From NCBI GenBank assembly GCA_020726365.1, contig DYSC01000011.1:1-32370 (forward strand): 32,370 nucleotides of DNA, written 5' to 3'. The DNA is from Porphyromonas sp. (GTDB taxonomy: Bacteria; Bacteroidota; Bacteroidia; Bacteroidales; Paludibacteraceae). Shown here piece after piece: positions 32,304-32,370 of this stretch (its first letter is position 1; each line of letters begins with the position of its first letter). The position numbers were made by a program, and so were the translations under genes. The notes under the pieces were generated by a model. That model was not told the DNA's origin. It saw only the letters and a program-made list of their open reading frames with translations, and made no database searches.

Positions 32304-32370
32304 ACTATTTTTTTAGAGATAGTAAACTATAATACTCCCCAATATTAGGACCACTAGTTAAGCTAAAAAA

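Overview
The window reads as chromosome of a Bacteroidota bacterium, probably order Bacteroidales. The DNA is AT-rich, there is a SusC/SusD pair run by an ECF sigma/FecR couple, two secreted proteins end in type IX secretion (T9SS) sorting-type tails, and several promoters fit the Bacteroidota pattern (TTTG near -33, TAnnTTTG near -7). No rRNA, tRNA, CRISPR array or transposase gene was found. Nearly every gene lies on the minus strand, so operons read from high to low coordinates.

Region 1 (about 31-13800) is one polysaccharide utilization locus. It runs ECF sigma factor, FecR anti-sigma, SusC-type transporter with an STN signalling domain, SusD-type lipoprotein, a surface lipoprotein, a beta-helix protein, and a 1008-residue protein joining a PL14-like domain to a NodB/CE4-like deacetylase domain. 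Gaps are 1-45 bases. The last three proteins share a related C-terminal beta-sandwich module (DNRLRE/CBM96-like by eye), which suggests they meet the same glycan at the cell surface. The substrate is not proven; lyase-like folds point to an anionic, possibly acetylated polymer.

At the upstream edge of this locus (about 14030-14223, plus strand) lies what looks like the 3' end of an lpxH-like gene, converging on trpA. The locus therefore appears to have arrived at, or rearranged, an lpxH gene.

Region 2 (14226-22777) is a tryptophan operon, order trpB-E-G-(ATPase)-D-(small ORF)-C-F-A. It starts with a promoter at 22747-22777, an 18-residue leader peptide with three consecutive Trp codons (22666-22722) and a strong intrinsic terminator (22580-22617): a trp attenuator. 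The starts of trpB, trpG and trpF are each bracketed by a pair of GC-rich inverted repeats with 69-82 bases between the arms. The inner arm of each is translated as an N-terminal tag fused to the enzyme. An unrelated ATPase gene with its own promoter sits between trpG and trpD, framed by 29-base imperfect direct repeats.

Region 3 (22796-27710) is a probable operon hisG-coaX-outer membrane protein-TPR protein-lptC: one histidine enzyme, CoA synthesis and envelope biogenesis. Region 4 (27742-32303) holds a tiny repeat-bearing lipoprotein with promoter and terminator, dapA, a conserved hypothetical gene and pheT.

The most unusual features are the repeat elements that supply start codons to three trp genes, the WWW leader peptide, the ATPase cassette in the trp operon, the lpxH scar beside the glycan locus, and the shared module in three neighbouring glycan-locus proteins.
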